From assembly GCA_003490025.1 (NCBI GenBank), contig DNJC01000006.1:1-6655 (forward strand): 6,655 nucleotides of DNA, in the 5' to 3' direction. Positions 3,742 through 6,655 of the stretch are shown here, in pieces. The number at the start of each line of letters is the position of its first letter. Positions within the stretch are counted from its first letter, which is position 1. A program made the translations under genes and the position numbers. The notes below the pieces were generated by a model. The model was not told where the DNA came from. It worked only from the letters and a program-made list of their open reading frames with translations, and made no database searches. This stretch comes from Geobacter sp. GTDB lineage: Bacteria; Desulfobacterota; Desulfuromonadia; Geobacterales; Geobacteraceae.

Positions 3742-6655
3742 TCTCGATTCATCTGAAGAACATAAAGTCGCACCGCGACACGGAACTTACCTTCGCCCCC
3801 GGCATCAACGTTCTTTCCGGCGCGAACGGCTCGGGTAAGAGCACCATCTTCCAGGCCATCGGCTATGCCCTCTTCGGGGTCTCGGCACAGGACTTCGTCT
3901 CCCGCGCCGAGCGCTTCCTCACTATCGGCACCAAGCGGGGCGAGGTGAACGTCGTCTTCGAGCCGACGCCGGGAGAACTGTACCGGGTGACCCGGACCGT
4001 CGGTCCCGCCGGGAAGTGGCTCCTCGCCAAGGAGAACGGCGGCGTTTTCGAGATCGAGGAACACGCCAACATTCAGGAGACGGAGCAGCGTATCGCATCG
4101 CTCCTGGGCCTTGCCGGCGGCAGGTCGCTGGCGGACCAGTTCAAGCTGGTCATCGGCCCCTTCCAGAACGATTTCCTCGGTCCTTTTGTCATCAGGCAGC
4201 CGACCAAGAGGCAGGACGCCTTTGACGAGATCCTCGGCATCGACGCCTGGCGCAAGACCTTCGACGGCACCAAAGCCCTCACCAGCACCATACTCGCCAG
4301 GATGGAGACGCTCCAGGCGGAAGTGGCGGGCAAGATCGAGCAGGTCGCGGTGCTCCCCGCCAAGGAGCAGGAACTGGCCGGCATGCGGGAGAGCGCCGAG
4401 GCGAAGAAGAAAGAACTGACGCAGCGCCTGGCCGACCTGGAGCGCGTCACGGCCAATGTTTCCGCGCTGGACGGGCAGAAAGGGCGTGTGGAGTTCGTTC
4501 AGCACGAGGTGCAGGGGCTGGAAGAAAAACTCACCTCCGGCAAGGAACACATCGCCAGCCAGCAGCTCCTGGTGGAACAATCAAAGAGCGCCGCCGCGCA
4601 GGTGGCTGCGGCCGCCGAAGGGAAACAGGGTTACGACGCCGCCGAGGAAAGGTTGCTGAAGCTGCGGGCCGACGAGCAGCAGAAGCTGTCGCTGGAAAAG
4701 AAGCTGGCCGACTTCGAGAAGGAACAGGCCGGGATACGTTCCGCCCTGGAGATAGAAAGCAGGGAGTTGACCGAGGCCGGAAGCAGTATCGATGCTGAAG
4801 GGAAGCGGCTTGCCCTCGAAGAAACGACGCTGTCCGGGGCCCTTTCGGAAGTGAAGGGGGCGGAGGCAGCCGCTGCCGCCAAGCTCGCCGAGGCAAGCAA
4901 GGCCCTGCTTCTTTTCCGCGAACTCCCCATGCATCGCATCGAGACCACGCTCCCGTATCTCTTCGTCGCCCTCGATCGCATGGCCGCCATCGATGCACAG
5001 TCGCTGGAGAGAAGGCGCCATCTCTCCGGCAGCGAAGGGGTGAAACTTGAAGCCGGTGCGCTTGCGGGGCTCCAGGGGCAACTTGAGAAGGTGCAGGGTA
5101 AGCGCTCGGAACTCTCCGGCAGGCGGCTCTCCCTCGTCGAGGGACGCGAGAAGATAGGGGAGGGCGATTGTCCTTTCTTTCAGGAACCATGCAAGAACCT
5201 GCAATCCGGCGACGGCGTCGAGGTTTTCACCGGGCGGATTGAGGCGCTGGATACGGAAATCGTACGACTTGACGAGGAAGCCGTTCTGCTTACCGCCAAG
5301 GTAGCCTCGGCGCAGTCGGCGGCCCGCGAACTGGCCGTCCTGGAGCAGGTAGCCTTGGAACTCCAGAAGGCGGGAAAAGAGCGCGACGGCAAGGAAGAGG
5401 AATTCAGCCGACACTTCCGCGACATCGCCCCGTCCGCCCTGATCCGCCCCCTCGAGGATTGGCTCTCCTTGACCGGTCTCGGTGGGACCGTGGAGCTTGG
5501 TGCGGTCAACGTCACGCTGGCAGGCACACCGCAGGAACGCCGGGAACAGCTCCTTGCTGCCAGCGACCAGTGGCAGGGGATCATTGCTACGATGGAGCAG
5601 GCGACCCTAACCCGTGTGCAGCAGGCAGAGCAGCCGGTCCGGGAATGCGCCCTGAAGCTGGCCGACCTTGCGGCGCGCAGCGAGGCACTGGTCGCGAAGC
5701 AGCGGGAGCTTGGCCTATCCAGGCAAAGGGTTGAGCAGAGAAGGGAAGCCATCGGTCAGCAGGAGAAGCGGCTGGCGGCGCTGGTTGAGGGGATCGCTGC
5801 GCAAAAGAAAGAGGTTGCCGCCTATGCCGGGGTTGACCGGGCAATCAAGCAGGCGACGGAGGAGCTGACCACCTTCCAGCCTGCCCGCGACGCCTACATA
5901 GCGAACCTTAAATCGGCGCAGGAACTGGAGCAGCACCAGGAGAGGCTGACCAAATACCAGGCGCGGCTTCAGGAGATTGTCGAGCAGCTTTCGGTCAAGC
6001 GTGACGAGCTGAAGGAGTTGTTGGCGGGATACCGTCCCGATCAGCATGAAGCGGTCAAGCGGGAGCGCGAGCTGCTGCTTTCGGCCGAGGCGACCTTGAA
6101 AGCGGAACTGGGCGCCCTGGCTGACGGGATAGCCCGTCTGGTAGCCGAGACGACTGCCCTTGCCGTGGTGGCTGCCGAGATCGCGAAGAAAGAGGCGGCC
6201 ATAGAGGAGCTGAAAGAGCAGGGGGCGCTGGTCAAGTTTCTGCGCAACCAGGTCTTCAAGAACGTCTCCAGTCAGCTCTCCGAGCGGTTCCGCGAGGAGA
6301 TCAGCTTCCGGGCCGACCGCATCTATCGCTGCATCTGCGACTCCGACGAGGAACTCTTCTGGGGCGAGAACTACCAGGTCGTCTTGAAGGACATCGCGGA
6401 CGGCGAAATCAGGGAGAGGACAGACGACCAGCTTTCCGGCGGCCAGATGATGAGCGCCGTCGTCGCGCTGCGCCTGGCGCTTTTGCAGACCATCGGCGCC
6501 AGGATCGCCTTCTTCGACGAGCCGACCTCCAACCTGGACGCGGAGCGAAGGGAAAACCTGGCCAAGGCGTTCCGCGCCATCGACGTCGGGCAGGAGGAGG
6601 TGACCGAGCACTGGTACGACCAGCTCTTCCTGGTGAGCCACGACGTGAGCTTCAC
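3732..6655 (+). CDS. sbcC: SbcC/Rad50-type ATPase, 3' end beyond window
   Basis: The frame is open and uninterrupted from GTG 3732 to the window edge (974 full codons, stop not reached). The product is the ATP-driven, DNA-binding SMC-like partner of SbcD. Landmarks: N-terminal lobe RIVSIHLKNIKSH, Walker A GANGSGKST (30-38), Q-loop Gln145 and EILGID before the first arm. Coiled-coil arms span about 195-479 and 488-840. The C-terminal lobe has signature LSGGQ (901-905), Walker B IAFFDE (Asp929, Glu930), D-loop SNLD (933-936) and switch His970 in LVSHD. Past the switch histidine relatives have little left, so the missing tail is probably short. The apex carries Cys480 and Cys487 spaced C-x6-C, not the usual CxxC hook. 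Two less helical stretches (about 398-430 and 558-600) interrupt the arms. The signature reads LSGGQ where Rad50 proteins usually have LSGGE. It belongs to the broad SbcC-like group with a FFDEPTSNLD type Walker B; closeness to E. coli SbcC is not implied. Confidence 0.93.
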   Translation, partial: MRIVSIHLKNIKSHRDTELTFAPGINVLSGANGSGKSTIFQAIGYALFGVSAQDFVSRAERFLTIGTKRGEVNVVFEPTPGELYRVTRTVGPAGKWLLAKENGGVFEIEEHANIQETEQRIASLLGLAGGRSLADQFKLVIGPFQNDFLGPFVIRQPTKRQDAFDEILGIDAWRKTFDGTKALTSTILARMETLQAEVAGKIEQVAVLPAKEQELAGMRESAEAKKKELTQRLADLERVTANVSALDGQKGRVEFVQHEVQGLEEKLTSGKEHIASQQLLVEQSKSAAAQVAAAAEGKQGYDAAEERLLKLRADEQQKLSLEKKLADFEKEQAGIRSALEIESRELTEAGSSIDAEGKRLALEETTLSGALSEVKGAEAAAAAKLAEASKALLLFRELPMHRIETTLPYLFVALDRMAAIDAQSLERRRHLSGSEGVKLEAGALAGLQGQLEKVQGKRSELSGRRLSLVEGREKIGEGDCPFFQEPCKNLQSGDGVEVFTGRIEALDTEIVRLDEEAVLLTAKVASAQSAARELAVLEQVALELQKAGKERDGKEEEFSRHFRDIAPSALIRPLEDWLSLTGLGGTVELGAVNVTLAGTPQERREQLLAASDQWQGIIATMEQATLTRVQQAEQPVRECALKLADLAARSEALVAKQRELGLSRQRVEQRREAIGQQEKRLAALVEGIAAQKKEVAAYAGVDRAIKQATEELTTFQPARDAYIANLKSAQELEQHQERLTKYQARLQEIVEQLSVKRDELKELLAGYRPDQHEAVKRERELLLSAEATLKAELGALADGIARLVAETTALAVVAAEIAKKEAAIEELKEQGALVKFLRNQVFKNVSSQLSERFREEISFRADRIYRCICDSDEELFWGENYQVVLKDIADGEIRERTDDQLSGGQMMSAVVALRLALLQTIGARIAFFDEPTSNLDAERRENLAKAFRAIDVGQEEVTEHWYDQLFLVSHDVSF

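Noticed and set aside
3213..4580. Long open frame on the minus strand across the sbcD-sbcC junction (455 codons)
   Set aside because: It lies antisense to two genes with full catalytic motifs. Its translation has no recognisable domain and is of the Leu/Gly/Ala-rich type produced by the reverse of GC-rich codons.
5715..6641. Minus-strand open frame of 308 codons under the 3' part of sbcC
   Set aside because: It is antisense to the LSGGQ, Walker B and switch-histidine region, so the opposite strand is certainly coding. It has no start signal of note and no domain.
3732..6655. Possibility that sbcC is frameshifted or is a different SMC-type defence ATPase
   Set aside because: The frame is continuous from the GTG, and Walker A, apex cysteines, signature, Walker B and switch histidine are all in phase. 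The tight overlap with sbcD supports the housekeeping repair role.

Overview
The window reads as an ordinary chromosomal stretch of a moderately GC-rich Gram-negative bacterium. An outer-membrane-type lipoprotein, a Sec-exported enzyme, an sbcDC pair and GTAGGGGCG / GGGGACAGGCT palindromic repeats together suggest a Desulfuromonadia (Geobacter-like) genome. That placement is inference from style and remembered repeats, not from a search.

Layout. (1) About 87-452, plus strand: a small two-helix membrane protein with a C-terminal zinc ribbon; its start is uncertain because the frame is open to the left window edge. (2) 483-1232, minus strand, converging on the first gene: an unrecognised, helix-rich probable lipoprotein. 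Its C-terminus is a degenerating 10-residue tandem repeat, and its stop codon lies inside the last repeat copy. (3) 1233-1448: a divergent intergenic region. It holds a good sigma70-type promoter for the lipoprotein and a possible short leader ORF (1388-1519) that runs into the next gene. (4) 1449-2231, plus strand: an exported dienelactone-hydrolase-family alpha/beta hydrolase. (5) 2232-2475: a 244-base non-coding strip with two unrelated families of REP-like palindromes, the first of which probably ends the hydrolase transcript, followed by a likely sbcD promoter. (6) 2476-3741 sbcD and 3732-6655+ sbcC, overlapping by 10 bases. sbcC runs off the right edge with probably only a short C-terminal tail missing.

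How the genes work together. SbcD (Mre11-type nuclease) and SbcC (Rad50-type ATPase) form one operon and one complex that processes DNA ends and cleaves hairpins. The other three genes have separate orientations or transcripts and no evident functional link to it. I found no CRISPR array, RNA gene, transposase, phage gene or novel defence-like system. The points most worth a second look are the C-x6-C apex of SbcC in place of the usual CxxC zinc hook, the two non-coiled interruptions in its coiled-coil arms, the self-truncating repeat tail of the lipoprotein, and the stacked REP-like elements.
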